Below are positions 16,164 to 25,359 of a DNA stretch of 41,328 bases, piece after piece (the stretch's first letter is position 1; every line of letters starts with the position of its first letter). The position numbers and the translations under genes were made by a program. Origin of the DNA: JAVBSX01 sp031549145 (GTDB lineage: Bacteria > Planctomycetota > Planctomycetia > Pirellulales > Thermoguttaceae); contig JAVBQI010000058.1 of NCBI GenBank assembly GCA_031549145.1, forward strand, positions 1-41,328. Reading direction: 5' to 3'. Below the pieces are notes generated by a model. That model made no database searches. It was given only the letters and a program-made list of their open reading frames with translations, and was not told the origin of the DNA.

Positions 16164-17783
16164 CTATCTCTTCCCCCGGAACGACGAGCGGAGATGCTCA
16201 TCCCAATTCTCGTCTTCTCCGGGAATCACCTTGCCGGGGTTCAGCAGGTTTTTCGGGTCGAACAGCTCCTTGATTCGGCGGAACAATGGCATGAGATTCT
16301 TGTGCTGCAACGGGAGAAACCGGGTGCTCGCAAGGCCGCAAACCCCGCTGCAACCGATCGTTCCGCCCTGCAGGACAACCGCCTCGAACACCTCGTCCGC
16401 CAAACGCGCGAGAAAAGCTCCCCCCTGGCCGTGTGCAACCCCGAGGATCGGTTGGACCTGCAGGTTGCCATGTCCCAAATGCCCCGAATAGGACACCATC
16501 ATTTCGTTGCGTTTGAAAAGATTCTGAATCTGGATCAGGAACCCCGGAAGCGTTTCCGTCGGCACGGCGATCTCATCGAAGAGCGAAATGGTTTTAACCG
16601 AAACGGGCATTCTCGCCAAAGCGAGTTCCCCTTTCCGGAAAAGCTCTCGGAAAACCGCCAGTTCCTCGGGATTCGACGCGATTTGCGACCGGAAGCAAAG
16701 ATGCTCGCGAAAATGAATGTTCTCGACCATTTCCTGGAGCCGGTCTTCAATGTCTTGTCGGGCCTCGCCGTCGGTTTCAACGAAAAGAACGGCTTCGCTT
16801 TCCTGCGGCAAGAGCGGCTGAAAACGCTTGTCCCATTCCCGGACCATGTTGATTTTTCGCCGGTCCAGCAAATCGCAGCGGCCGGGAGCGTGCTGCAAGA
16901 GGGGAGGAACCGCCCTCGTCGCTTTTTCGAGGGAATCGAAAAGAAACAACACTCCCCCTTCGGCCGACGGCAGCGAAACCGTTCGCAGCCGGGCCTCGGT
17001 GATCAGGGCCAACGTCCCTTCGCTGCCTGCGATCAACCGGGCCAAATTGACGCCGTTCGAGTCGGGCGGGTTTTCCCCAGCTTTGCTCAACACGCCTTCG
17101 AGCCGATAGCCGGTACGATCCGGGCAACGGAGCGACCGTTCCCGTTCGATTTCCGGAAGCCAGGGCTGCAAAATATTTCGTACTTCCCGTGCAAGGCGGG
17201 CTTGGGATTCGGAAACCGTCAAACCGTTTTGCGGCTTGTTTTCCAGTTCAAGGACCTCGCCGCTCGGCAGTACGACTTGCAGGCCGAGGAGGTGATCGCG
17301 GGGCGAGCCGTATCGGAGCCAATGCGGCCCGGCCCCGTCGGAGGCGAGGACGCTGCCGATCGTCGTCGTCGGAGCGAAGCCGGGATTGGGGGCGAAAAAT
17401 CGTCGCCGCGACTCACGGAGCGTTTCGTTGAGACAAAAAAGAACGGCTCCCGGCTGGACGAGGACCGATTCTCCGTCGATCCGAAGAATTCGCTTCATAT
17501 ACCGCGTCATATCGAGAACCAGCCCCGGCCCGAGCGCTCCCGCGGCCTTGCCGCTGCCGGCTCCGCGGGGGTGCAGCGAAATTTTTTTCTCCCCGGCATA
17601 TTTGAAGCAGGCGAGGATATCGTCCGTCGAACGCGGCCAAACGACCCCGAGCGGAGCGCATTCGAACGGTCCGGCATCGGTCGCATAAAGCCGCGAGGTC
17701 AGATCATCGCACCGGACGTCCCCTTCGATCAAACCGCGAAGGTCGTCCTGCATCCGGGCTTGTGAAGGAGATAATCGCGGCAT
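16164..17783 (-). CDS. FAD-linked oxidase (GlcD/D-lactate dehydrogenase-like)
   Basis: 539-residue flavoprotein of the GlcD/DLD class, which oxidises 2-hydroxyacids such as glycolate or D-lactate at or near the membrane. The PCMH-type FAD domain is visible at GVVWPRSTDDILACFKYA (46-63), HPRGAGSGKAAG (71-82), IGSVLASDGAG (142-152) and GSEGTLALITEA. The C-terminal cap ends in FDPKNLLNPGKVIPG. At about residue 470-482 the usual GEHG(I/V)G active-site segment reads GTIGCSGVCGLA, so the family glutamate-histidine pair is absent, while GHLGHGN is kept. No iron-sulfur domain is fused. The ATG at 17783 has GGAG upstream; a TTG at 17840 is rejected. It is last in the four-gene ABC operon, 60 bp after the 767-residue gene. 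Confidence 0.85.
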   Translation of the reverse strand: MPRLSPSQARMQDDLRGLIEGDVRCDDLTSRLYATDAGPFECAPLGVVWPRSTDDILACFKYAGEKKISLHPRGAGSGKAAGALGPGLVLDMTRYMKRILRIDGESVLVQPGAVLFCLNETLRESRRRFFAPNPGFAPTTTIGSVLASDGAGPHWLRYGSPRDHLLGLQVVLPSGEVLELENKPQNGLTVSESQARLAREVRNILQPWLPEIERERSLRCPDRTGYRLEGVLSKAGENPPDSNGVNLARLIAGSEGTLALITEARLRTVSLPSAEGGVLFLFDSLEKATRAVPPLLQHAPGRCDLLDRRKINMVREWDKRFQPLLPQESEAVLFVETDGEARQDIEDRLQEMVENIHFREHLCFRSQIASNPEELAVFRELFRKGELALARMPVSVKTISLFDEIAVPTETLPGFLIQIQNLFKRNEMMVSYSGHLGHGNLQVQPILGVAHGQGGAFLARLADEVFEAVVLQGGTIGCSGVCGLASTRFLPLQHKNLMPLFRRIKELFDPKNLLNPGKVIPGEDENWDEHLRSSFRGKR

Positions 17784-17843
17784 GAGGGTTGCTCCGGCGG
17801 TCACTCGCCCGGGTCGGGACCGGCGTCGCAACCGTATCAAGTC

Positions 17844-20147
17844 TCATTGAAGAAACGCTGCCAATGCAAAGTCTTCCGGAAGCGCTTTGCCCTGTCGTTC
17901 GAGAACATTTCCATAATCCCTGGCGATTTCGCTGAGAATCCCGAAATACATCGATTCTCGTTGCAGGTAGATCATAGGATAACGATCGAGAACCGTTTTC
18001 CATTTTTCGATCGCTTTCTCGAAAGCGGCCTGGGTTTCCGGAAAATTTTCGCTTCCCATCAGGGAAACGGCCTCGGTCGACGCCGCGACCGCTTCATGCT
18101 GCGACGGGTCGTGTTTGAGCATCAAATCGACGTAAGTCTTTCCCGGGAAATTGGCGGGAAGCGGTTGATGAAGCTTCCGGAGGCAATTGACGATATAAGC
18201 CATAGTTCGAAGCGTCCAATCACGAACCTCCGGCAAAGGGGCGAGTTTCATGCATTCCGGATCCGAGTTCAAATCGTTCAGTTTCGACATGAGGACCGAA
18301 GCATCGTTCAGTGTTTTGACGTAATCCCCCTCGTTATAGGATTTTCCGATATAGGCGAGCGGGATTTCCCGATTCTCAAGCCGGTATTGAGCCCAAAGGT
18401 GGGCTCTCAAGGCGCCTTGAAGGGGAAATTTTTCCGGAAAGATTTTTTCTTCGGCATCAAGGATAATCACGTAACGGTTCAGGAGTTCAAGAATGTCGCG
18501 GGCGAATATGTCATCGTCCAGGATGTCTTTGAAACCAGGCTTTTTCGTAACATCTTCCCAGTATTGCATCGCCTTGAGCCATAATACGTTGGACTCTTTT
18601 TGATCGCCGTTACGATACGCTTTTCGCGCTTCGAAAAGATGTCGACGGGCTTGAATCGTTTCGTCTTGCTGTTCAAGGGCCAATTCCCTTTCGCGGTGCG
18701 GATAGCTCACCAGATCACGAATCGTTCGTGAAATCTGCATCTCAAAAAGAGACTCGGTGATTTCTTCCCCCAGCTTCAAGGCCGTCGGCCGGAGCTCCTT
18801 GTCGTCCGTCCGGTCCAGCAAAAGTTGGGGAGTGACCTGCATTTGCGCCACGGCTTCTTTTTTCAAATGATTGACCGTTTCGAGCAAATTGGAGTAAGTG
18901 GCCCGTTGCGGCTCGGGCATGAACACCGTGGGAATACTCAAAAGAAACTCGGAACCCTTGAAAGCCTTTTGAAGCGTCGCGGCTTGAAGATCCGTAAATT
19001 CCTCTTGCCAATTCGGTCGCGTTTGATCGAGGTGCCGGCGAATGAGGACCGCCTGTTTGTTCTTGTCATCGAGAAGCCAATCGCGAAGCGAGGCCTGTAA
19101 CTCCTCGCCGTTGGATCGTTCCAAAAGCTTGTCCCAGTTTTCCATGGTCAACTTATCGTAAAGCTCTGGTGCGAGATTGCCCAGCTTTTCGGACAGCTCC
19201 TTTATTCTGTCGGCACATTCCTGGTACTTGAGAAAAGAGGTTTCCGCATAGGTGCCGTCCGGTTTTTTGATCGTCGTCTTGAAAACCATCCGACCGAATT
19301 CCTTCCAGGCCTGTTCGGCATTCGCCCACAACGCTTTGACCTCAGCCCCCGATCCGTCGGCCCCAAAGTTTCCGTCCAATTCCTGCCATTCCGCATAATG
19401 AATCAGGTTCAAACGGGAATGAGAGAAAAACAGTTCCTGGGATTGCTTGCCGAGGTTGGCACCTTTCTGAACCAGGGCCTCGGACAAAAGATACCAATTC
19501 CGGCCGAACAACCAATTGTCGCGATCGGCGATTGAAGGAGTCAGGTATCTTTGATGAAATTCGTCATCCTCGCGGAAAATGCGGCGGTACTGCTCCTTTT
19601 CGTCGGCGACCCCGATTTTTTGGGAAATCGTCCAGCCGGCCTTATGAAAAAGAATCGGGGATTTTCGGTTGCACCGCGTTCCGTCCACGATAAAATCGAA
19701 CCCGCGAATCACCCAGCGATAACGCTCGCGATAATCATCGAATTGCGACGAAGCGTTGTACGCCAGTTTCCAGCCGATGAATTCCCAGATCGAGGTAAAG
19801 TGCGGCTCCAGGCGAATCACCTGCTTGCCGGTCGCGATCGCGTTATCCCAATCGCGGCGTTTCTCGAATTCCTGAGACTGATGCCAAAGAATCGCGATCG
19901 CGACCCCGCGCATCCCGAACGTCGCCAGTTTAATAGCGCTGCCGGCCGGATCGATCTCGCCCAACTGAACGTCCGCGAGCTCTTCCTTCGCGAGAATTTG
20001 CGAAAGAATTCCTCCCTGCCTCACGTCAACCCCTTCGGATGTCACCTGGATGGCCGAAGGCCGACCCAGGAAAAAAAGCGGCAGCAGGAGCACCAAAATG
20101 AGTATCCCGTAAATGATTTTCCGTAAGCGTGATTTCTGTTGGGTCAT
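17844..20147 (-). CDS. Large membrane-anchored helical protein, unrecognised
   Basis: 767 residues with one N-terminal membrane helix (IIYGILILVLLLPLFFLGRP) and the rest predicted soluble and mostly helical. Segments such as WDNAIATGKQVIRLEPHFTSIWEFIGWKL look like tetratricopeptide-type helical pairs. It has few cysteines and no enzyme motif I recognise. The ATG at 20147 follows CAGGA. It lies 88 bp downstream of the ABC permease and 60 bp upstream of the FAD oxidase on the same strand, so the four genes are probably cotranscribed. The single anchor with a large helical body suggests a periplasmic or cytoplasmic-face scaffold for the transporter; this is inference. Confidence 0.75.
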   Translation of the reverse strand: MTQQKSRLRKIIYGILILVLLLPLFFLGRPSAIQVTSEGVDVRQGGILSQILAKEELADVQLGEIDPAGSAIKLATFGMRGVAIAILWHQSQEFEKRRDWDNAIATGKQVIRLEPHFTSIWEFIGWKLAYNASSQFDDYRERYRWVIRGFDFIVDGTRCNRKSPILFHKAGWTISQKIGVADEKEQYRRIFREDDEFHQRYLTPSIADRDNWLFGRNWYLLSEALVQKGANLGKQSQELFFSHSRLNLIHYAEWQELDGNFGADGSGAEVKALWANAEQAWKEFGRMVFKTTIKKPDGTYAETSFLKYQECADRIKELSEKLGNLAPELYDKLTMENWDKLLERSNGEELQASLRDWLLDDKNKQAVLIRRHLDQTRPNWQEEFTDLQAATLQKAFKGSEFLLSIPTVFMPEPQRATYSNLLETVNHLKKEAVAQMQVTPQLLLDRTDDKELRPTALKLGEEITESLFEMQISRTIRDLVSYPHRERELALEQQDETIQARRHLFEARKAYRNGDQKESNVLWLKAMQYWEDVTKKPGFKDILDDDIFARDILELLNRYVIILDAEEKIFPEKFPLQGALRAHLWAQYRLENREIPLAYIGKSYNEGDYVKTLNDASVLMSKLNDLNSDPECMKLAPLPEVRDWTLRTMAYIVNCLRKLHQPLPANFPGKTYVDLMLKHDPSQHEAVAASTEAVSLMGSENFPETQAAFEKAIEKWKTVLDRYPMIYLQRESMYFGILSEIARDYGNVLERQGKALPEDFALAAFLQ

Positions 20148-20235
20148 GTCCTGAAAATCAAGGAAAAAATTTGGAGCGAGTGTTCAAAACCCTCTTCATC
20201 AAGTCCGTGTCGGAATAACTTCAAGGCGGAAACGA

Positions 20236-22188
20236 TTATTTCGCCACTTCGCGACTGCTCAAAATCAAATAGCCGATGATATAAAGCGGGAAGAGGTAGG
20301 CCAAGGTCGTCAAGCCGTTTTGGAGGAGCCAGTTCGTCGGAATGTCAAAACCGCTCGAAAGGGCACTATAGTAGATGGTAATCTCGGAAAGCGGAGGAAT
20401 CATCTGACCGAACAAGGCGAGGAACCCTCCGAAAGTTTTATCCAACCCCTGAACAAACGTCGTCGAAAGCCCCGGGGCGAGGTCGTTCACCAAATTCTGG
20501 TGCGTCATGAGACGAATAAAGGCTTCCAAGGGGCCGCCGCCCAACTCCCTCAGCAGGGCGATACTCAGCAAAAGCGTCTTGAAAAATCCCGCGATCATGA
20601 CGCCCAGGGTTGCAACCATGGTCACCGGACCGCTCAAAAACGTGCTCAAGACGACACCATACGCCGTGATCAGCACCATCTGTTGCCAAATCCCGAAAAA
20701 CCCTTTCGCGAAATTCCAAGACACCCAAGCGTCGCTGGCCCGAATGTAAAGGTCGGCCCGGGCGGCCCCGATATACTGCTTGGAATCTCCGCAGCGGAGC
20801 CAGACTTCGAACATTCCGTCGGAAACGATGTCCTCGAAAATGTCGATTTCCTTCTTATTCAAAAACGACGCGTCTTTTTCAAGCTCGCTCGTCGGAGGAA
20901 CCATCACCATTTCGCCTTGGGGAGTAAAATGACGGCGTTGAATCTTTTCCAGAAAGGTCGGCCGGAACTTGCGTTCGAGGAAAACCGATTTCGTCACGAA
21001 CTCTTCCGTGCGAAACGTCGTCACATCGGCAAAAAGTCCCGTTTTCGGGTTGCGCAGGGCCACACTCGCGGCGATCGGCTTTTCGATATCCCCCTTGGTC
21101 GAACGAAAGACCCCCAAGGTCATTTCGAGAGGCACCCCGTCGGGAAAATCCTTCTCATAAATCCCCGTAAACGTCCAAAACGCGGCTTCCTGGTCCGTAC
21201 CGGCCGCGGCGGAAGTGTCATTTCCCACACCGCCGCCTCTGATAAAACTGCGATAGTCCCATTCGTATCCGACATTGATCCCCACATACGCGTCGATTCC
21301 TTCCTGGTTGCGGAACAGGAGTTCACCATAAATCGGCACTCGGGCCTGCAACATTCCGACGGCCGGTTGAACCACGTAACGCGTCGTTTGTTCCGCGTTT
21401 TTTTCACCCTTGATTCCGTGAGTATGGCCGGTCACCATCTCGACGATCGCGGTGCCGTCGGCGAGAATTTCAACGGCGTGCTTATGCCCGTTGGCGATGC
21501 GGGTTTCCCCTTTGAGGACGACCCGTTTCGGGTTGTCCGGGTCCATTCCGGGAGCGAGAGGGACCTCCGTCATGTCTTCCTGCTCCGTCAGAAGGTGGGT
21601 ATGACTCAATGTGCCGCTGACGAAGAAATAGCTCATCGCCCCCATCAGGACGAGGATCATCGTGCCGACTACGGTGACTCCGAGAATGCGGCCGAGAACC
21701 ATTTCGCTGGGCCGGACCGGTTTGGTAACGACGGTGTAAATCGTTTTCGTCTTGAAGTCGGTCGGCAAACTGAACGAGCTCAGGAAAAGCGCGAGCAGGA
21801 GCATCAGATAGCTACTGGCCGAGAGCACGAAGGAAAGGTACAGTTTCGCCGGGTTGGAACTGTTCGGATCGAGATACCAGCCGGCGAACATCAGGATGAC
21901 CAGGAAAACGAGGCCGATAAAAAGGACGCGGCGGCGGATCGATTCCTTGATCGTCAGCCGGGCGATCGCCCAGGTCCTTCGCGGGGAGAGGAGGAAAAAA
22001 TTCTCAATCCCTTTCAGCGTGCCGAAAAAACAATGTCGCACGGAGCCGAAAACTCCGTATTTGAAAGCCGAAATCGCGAGACTGACGAAAATAACGGCAA
22101 GAAAAAGAATGAAAATCGTGAACGCCCAATCCGAAACGGCTTCGCCGATCCATTGTGAAAAGGGGAGAATTCGCTGTTCCAGGATCAT
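20236..22188 (-). CDS. ABC-2 type transporter permease with large inserted domain
   Basis: 650-residue permease. Membrane helices cluster at the N-terminus (WAFTIFILFLAVIFVSLAI, RRRVLFIGLVFLVILMFAGW, LSFVLSASSYLMLLLALFL, GTMILVLMGAMSYFFVSG) and again in the last 160 residues. The cytoplasmic segment TKTIYTVVTKPVRPSEMVLGR after the third helix is the pattern of NosY-like ABC-2 permeases. Between the two clusters lies an insert of roughly 280 residues with histidine-rich stretches (HTHLLTEQ, GHTHGIKGEK), probably outside the membrane. Its ATG overlaps the stop of the ATPase gene as ATGA, so the two are translationally coupled. Substrate is unknown; families of this kind export or insert complexes rather than import nutrients. 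Confidence 0.85.
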   Translation of the reverse strand: MILEQRILPFSQWIGEAVSDWAFTIFILFLAVIFVSLAISAFKYGVFGSVRHCFFGTLKGIENFFLLSPRRTWAIARLTIKESIRRRVLFIGLVFLVILMFAGWYLDPNSSNPAKLYLSFVLSASSYLMLLLALFLSSFSLPTDFKTKTIYTVVTKPVRPSEMVLGRILGVTVVGTMILVLMGAMSYFFVSGTLSHTHLLTEQEDMTEVPLAPGMDPDNPKRVVLKGETRIANGHKHAVEILADGTAIVEMVTGHTHGIKGEKNAEQTTRYVVQPAVGMLQARVPIYGELLFRNQEGIDAYVGINVGYEWDYRSFIRGGGVGNDTSAAAGTDQEAAFWTFTGIYEKDFPDGVPLEMTLGVFRSTKGDIEKPIAASVALRNPKTGLFADVTTFRTEEFVTKSVFLERKFRPTFLEKIQRRHFTPQGEMVMVPPTSELEKDASFLNKKEIDIFEDIVSDGMFEVWLRCGDSKQYIGAARADLYIRASDAWVSWNFAKGFFGIWQQMVLITAYGVVLSTFLSGPVTMVATLGVMIAGFFKTLLLSIALLRELGGGPLEAFIRLMTHQNLVNDLAPGLSTTFVQGLDKTFGGFLALFGQMIPPLSEITIYYSALSSGFDIPTNWLLQNGLTTLAYLFPLYIIGYLILSSREVAK

Positions 22189-23084
22189 GCCTCGGTTCCT
22201 CCTCCCCGAACGCGCCGGCCCGGCCTCGCTTCGCTTTCCGCGATGATGTTGAGAAACAGATCTTCCAACGTCGTCGTCGGATGACCGCTGAAGACCAACT
22301 GGCTGTTATCCTCCGCGATGATCTTTTCAATCTTCGCCCGGGCGTCTTCGCTCAACCCCTTGGCCCGAATTTCGGTTTGATCGCTGACCTTGAGCAGATC
22401 GTCGACCCGGCCGAGCTCTTTGAGCTCCCCTTGGTACAGGATGCCGATCCGGTCGCAAACGTCTTGCACGTCGGCGAGGAGGTGGCTCGACATGATCACC
22501 GTTTTGCCTTGCGATTTCAGCTCAAGGATCAGGTCTTTCATATTCTTCGTCCCGATCGGATCGAGCCCGCTGGTCGGTTCGTCGAGCAGGATCAATTCGG
22601 GGTCGTTGATCAAAGCCTGGGCCAAGCCGATACGTCGGGTCATCCCCTTGGAATATTCCCGAAGTTGCCGTCGTTTGGCCGATTCGAGCCCGACCATGCT
22701 GATCAATTGGGAGACGCGCTGCCGTCGAACCGCTCCGGAAATCTTGAACAACCGACCGTAAAAATCGAGCGTTTCCTCGGCGTTGAGAAAACGATACAGA
22801 TAGGATTCTTCCGGGAGATAACCGATCCGTTCGTTCTTCTCGACATCGGTCGCCCCCTTGCCGAGGACAAAGACATCACCGCTTGTCGGGAACAGCAATC
22901 CCAAAAGAAGTTTGATCGTGGTGGTTTTTCCCGATCCGTTGGGGCCGAGAAGCCCGAAAACCTCACCGCGTCGAATCTCCAGATCCAAAGCCTTGAGAGC
23001 ACGAACTTTTTGCCGACCCCAAAAATCCCGATAGATTTTCGTCAGGTTTCTTGTTTCGACGACGATGTCCGATCCTGATACCAT
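22185..23084 (-). CDS. ABC transporter ATP-binding protein
   Basis: 299-residue ATPase of the CcmA/NatA type, which drives ABC-2 exporters. Walker A GPNGSGKTT (47-55), the signature YSKGMTRRIGLAQAL (144-158, with SKGM in place of SGGQ, as is common in this subfamily), Walker B LILLDEPTSGLDP (164-176) and the H-loop histidine H201 are all intact. The ATG at 23084 has GAGG about 10 bases upstream. It is the first gene of the operon; its stop overlaps the permease start by four bases. The C-terminal 80 residues carry the usual extra domain, ending in a basic GRRVRGGG tail. Confidence 0.95.
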   Translation of the reverse strand: MVSGSDIVVETRNLTKIYRDFWGRQKVRALKALDLEIRRGEVFGLLGPNGSGKTTTIKLLLGLLFPTSGDVFVLGKGATDVEKNERIGYLPEESYLYRFLNAEETLDFYGRLFKISGAVRRQRVSQLISMVGLESAKRRQLREYSKGMTRRIGLAQALINDPELILLDEPTSGLDPIGTKNMKDLILELKSQGKTVIMSSHLLADVQDVCDRIGILYQGELKELGRVDDLLKVSDQTEIRAKGLSEDARAKIEKIIAEDNSQLVFSGHPTTTLEDLFLNIIAESEARPGRRVRGGGTEA

Positions 23085-23613
23085 GAAGCCGCCTCGCTGG
23101 AATGATTAAGAGTGAAAAATGATATTGATAATAACGGAGAAAATGTAATTTAAACCGAGCTTCAGATTAAAATGAACTGATTTCCAGAAAAACTTGAACG
23201 ATTTCGTTCGGAGCCGCGCCCGTAAGGAAGCGGTTTTGCAGGGACACCGCTTCCTTACGGACGCGGCTCTGACTCTTTTTTATCCGGAACTCAGTAATAA
23301 TTTACAACAATCCTGACGCGAAAAATAGTAAGACGAAAAAAAATTTCCCCGTTTTTTCGGAATTCTTGAAAAAGTGCTGTTCGTTTTTGGGAATCGGCGG
23401 TATGCTTGTTTTCACAAGTCGGCACCGGATCGGTCTTTGTCGAAATTTGGCAAAGGATGTCCGGGGAAAATCGAAAAACAACCCCGTGCTACTCTCTACG
23501 TTTTTCCCTTGGATTTGTTCGCACAATAAAAAATTTTTTGTTGGTTTTTTTGATTTTGACTCCCTAAGCGAGCCGCCTTGACTCGCAATCGGTTTTTCCA
23601 AACGACATTGAAT
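23085..23613. other. Divergent intergenic region between ABC ATPase and folC
   Basis: About 530 bp. The left part holds the long GC hairpin (23211-23283). The remaining 330 bp before folC are AT-rich with homopolymer runs and a second potential hairpin (CCGGGG/CCCCG near 23461-23485). A 59-codon frame from 23402 exists but overlaps the folC 5' end and has no ribosome site, so I do not call it. Both flanking genes need promoters here; I could not fix one. Confidence 0.5.
23211..23283 (+). terminator. Long GC hairpin followed by T-run, in a divergent intergenic region
   Basis: Arms GAGCCGCGCCCGTAAGGAAGCGGT and ACCGCTTCCTTACGGACGCGGCTC pair over 24 bp with one mismatch and an 11-nt loop, then TGACTCTTTTTT. 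The form is that of a rho-independent terminator reading rightward, but no gene ends upstream of it on the plus strand. It may be a dispersed hairpin or an attenuator in a long folC leader. Confidence 0.6.
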
Positions 23614-25116
23614 ATGGCATCGGAAAACAAAATCGCCCCGGAGCCTCTCAAACACTCATCTCGATTCGAGGAAGCGCTCGGGTATTTGGAAAACCGGATC
23701 AATTACGAGACATTTCGCTCGATTCCTTATCAGGAGCTGGAGGCCCGGCTGGTCCGGCTCCGCGAAATCCTCGATTTTCTCGGAAAACCGGACGAAAAAT
23801 ACGCAACGATTCATATCGCGGGAACCAAGGGGAAAGGTTCGACCTGTATCATTTTGGAACAAATCCTTGCCCATGCCGGATACAGGGTCGGTCGCTTCAG
23901 TTCGCCGCACCTACATTCATTGTTGGAACGATTTACGATCGACGGCATTCCTTGCGAGAAGGAGGCCTTTGCCGAAACATTGCTCGAACTTCGCGATCGG
24001 CTTTCCGCTTGGGAGGACCTCTCGGCTTCGAATTCCCAGCCCTCTCCGCCGTTGACGTTTTTCGAATTGACGACGCTGCTCGCGTTTTACTATTTCGCCA
24101 GGGAAAAGGTCGATTTCGCCGTCGTCGAGGTCGGTTTGGGCGGGCGGCTCGATTCGACGAACGTCTGTCGCCCGATCGCGACGATGATTACGAGCATCGG
24201 CTACGATCATCTCGAACAGCTGGGGCCGACCTTGGGGGACATCGCCTTTGAAAAAGCGGGAATCATCAAATCCGGAATTCCCGTGATTTCCGGCGTTCGT
24301 AAGCCCGAACCGGGCGAGGTTGTCCGGGAAATCGCCCGAAGCCGGAATGCTCCCCTTTATGAAATCGGGATCGATTTCGAGACCGGAAACTTCGCGGATT
24401 CGTTCGAAAACGACTGTTGCGGAACGACCTATGATTTCGCGACGACCTCGAACAAGTTTCGTTCTCAGACCCGTTTTTCGGCTTTGAAACAGCCGGTGTT
24501 CGGGGAACACCAAGTCCGCAACGCGTCGCTCGCCCTTTCGGCGGCCGCCTTGCTGCGGGAGAGAGATTGGCGGCTTCCGGATGAGGCAATCCGCTCCGGG
24601 ATCGCCGCGGTCCGGTTGCCGGCCCGGGTCGAACGGCTCGGCGACAAGCCGGCTTGGATCGTCGACGGGGCACACAACCGCACTTCCGTCCAGGAATTGA
24701 TCGCGACGCTCCGGCGAAATTTTCCGAACGCCAAAAAACGGTACCTTCTCTTCGGAACAATGCTGGGTAAAGATGTCGAAGGGATGCTTTACGAATTGCT
24801 CTCATTTTTCGATTGGATCGTTTTTACCCAATCCTCGCTCGGCCCCCGTTGTTTTCCGGCCGTCGGCCTGCGGATCATCGCCGCTTCGTTGCGATGTCAA
24901 AACGAAAAAGAGTTCCGTTCGACGCTCGATCGGCCTCCCGACGAGCCGGGAACGGTTGCGCAAAAAAGTGAATCGGATTGGGGAGACGCGATTCCCGATT
25001 GGCAAGAGGCTTTGGCGAGAATCCGGAATCTGGCAGGTAACGACGACCTGATTTGCACGACCGGTTCGTTTTATCTGGCCGCCGCCGTCCGGCAGCAGCT
25101 GATCGAATCCCGGTAA
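23614..25116 (+). CDS. folC: Folylpolyglutamate synthase / dihydrofolate synthase
   Basis: 500-residue ligase of the Mur/FolC family, which adds glutamate to dihydropteroate or to folate with ATP. The P-loop is GTKGKGST (70-77), followed by FSSPHLHSLLERF, then EVGLGGRLDSTN and ITSIGYDHLEQLGPTLGDIAFEK, all hallmark FolC segments. DGAHN in the C-terminal domain is intact. At about 500 residues it is longer than E. coli FolC (422), with extra material near the C-terminus. I chose the ATG at 23614 because it begins just before the conserved domain; a TTG at 23578 is possible. It is followed by a dense repeat block, so it is probably monocistronic. Confidence 0.95.
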   Translation: MASENKIAPEPLKHSSRFEEALGYLENRINYETFRSIPYQELEARLVRLREILDFLGKPDEKYATIHIAGTKGKGSTCIILEQILAHAGYRVGRFSSPHLHSLLERFTIDGIPCEKEAFAETLLELRDRLSAWEDLSASNSQPSPPLTFFELTTLLAFYYFAREKVDFAVVEVGLGGRLDSTNVCRPIATMITSIGYDHLEQLGPTLGDIAFEKAGIIKSGIPVISGVRKPEPGEVVREIARSRNAPLYEIGIDFETGNFADSFENDCCGTTYDFATTSNKFRSQTRFSALKQPVFGEHQVRNASLALSAAALLRERDWRLPDEAIRSGIAAVRLPARVERLGDKPAWIVDGAHNRTSVQELIATLRRNFPNAKKRYLLFGTMLGKDVEGMLYELLSFFDWIVFTQSSLGPRCFPAVGLRIIAASLRCQNEKEFRSTLDRPPDEPGTVAQKSESDWGDAIPDWQEALARIRNLAGNDDLICTTGSFYLAAAVRQQLIESR

Positions 25117-25122
25117 AAACGG

Positions 25123-25168
25123 AAAGAGCCGCAAGTGCAGCGTATCGCAACTTGCGGACCTTGTACGG
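25123..25168 (+). repeat. CCGCAAGTTGCG repeat, copy 2
   Basis: AAAGAGCCGCAAGTGCAGCG, then TATCGCAACTTGCGGACCTTGTAC: the reverse-orientation relative of the element at 7571. It begins six bases after the folC stop and could fold as its terminator. Confidence 0.88.
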
Positions 25169-25185
25169 AGCCGGAAGGTGCGATT

Positions 25186-25318
25186 GCAAAGTCGAACGCG
25201 ATAAACAGCAGCCCGAAGCGTCAGCGCCGGGTTGGCCTCGCGTCGGCGTTTGGAAAACCGGGCGCTGACGCTTACGGCTGCTGCCCAATTCGAAATTTTT
25301 CCAAAATTTCGACTTTGC
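25186..25318. repeat. Large inverted repeat with CAGCAGCCCGAAGCGTCAGCG arms (family S, full copy)
   Basis: A 133-bp element with nested inverted symmetry. It starts TGCAAAGTCGAACGC and ends GACTTTGCA; inside are AACAGCAGCCCGAAGCGTCAGCG and CGCTGACGCTTACGGCTGCTG. It is nearly reproduced in reverse orientation at 28932-29056, with a partial copy at 13476. It lies in the folC to thioredoxin gap. Confidence 0.85.
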
Positions 25319-25359
25319 ACCGGTACGGCGATTCACAATCAACCTTCGACAGCCGAAAC

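Noticed and set aside
20320..22158. 612-codon plus-strand frame opposite the ABC permease
   Set aside because: Histidine/arginine-rich antisense of a membrane protein; the real gene overlaps its ATPase by ATGA.
23402..23581. 59-codon frame upstream of folC
   Set aside because: No ribosome site, AT-run-biased composition and no recognisable feature.
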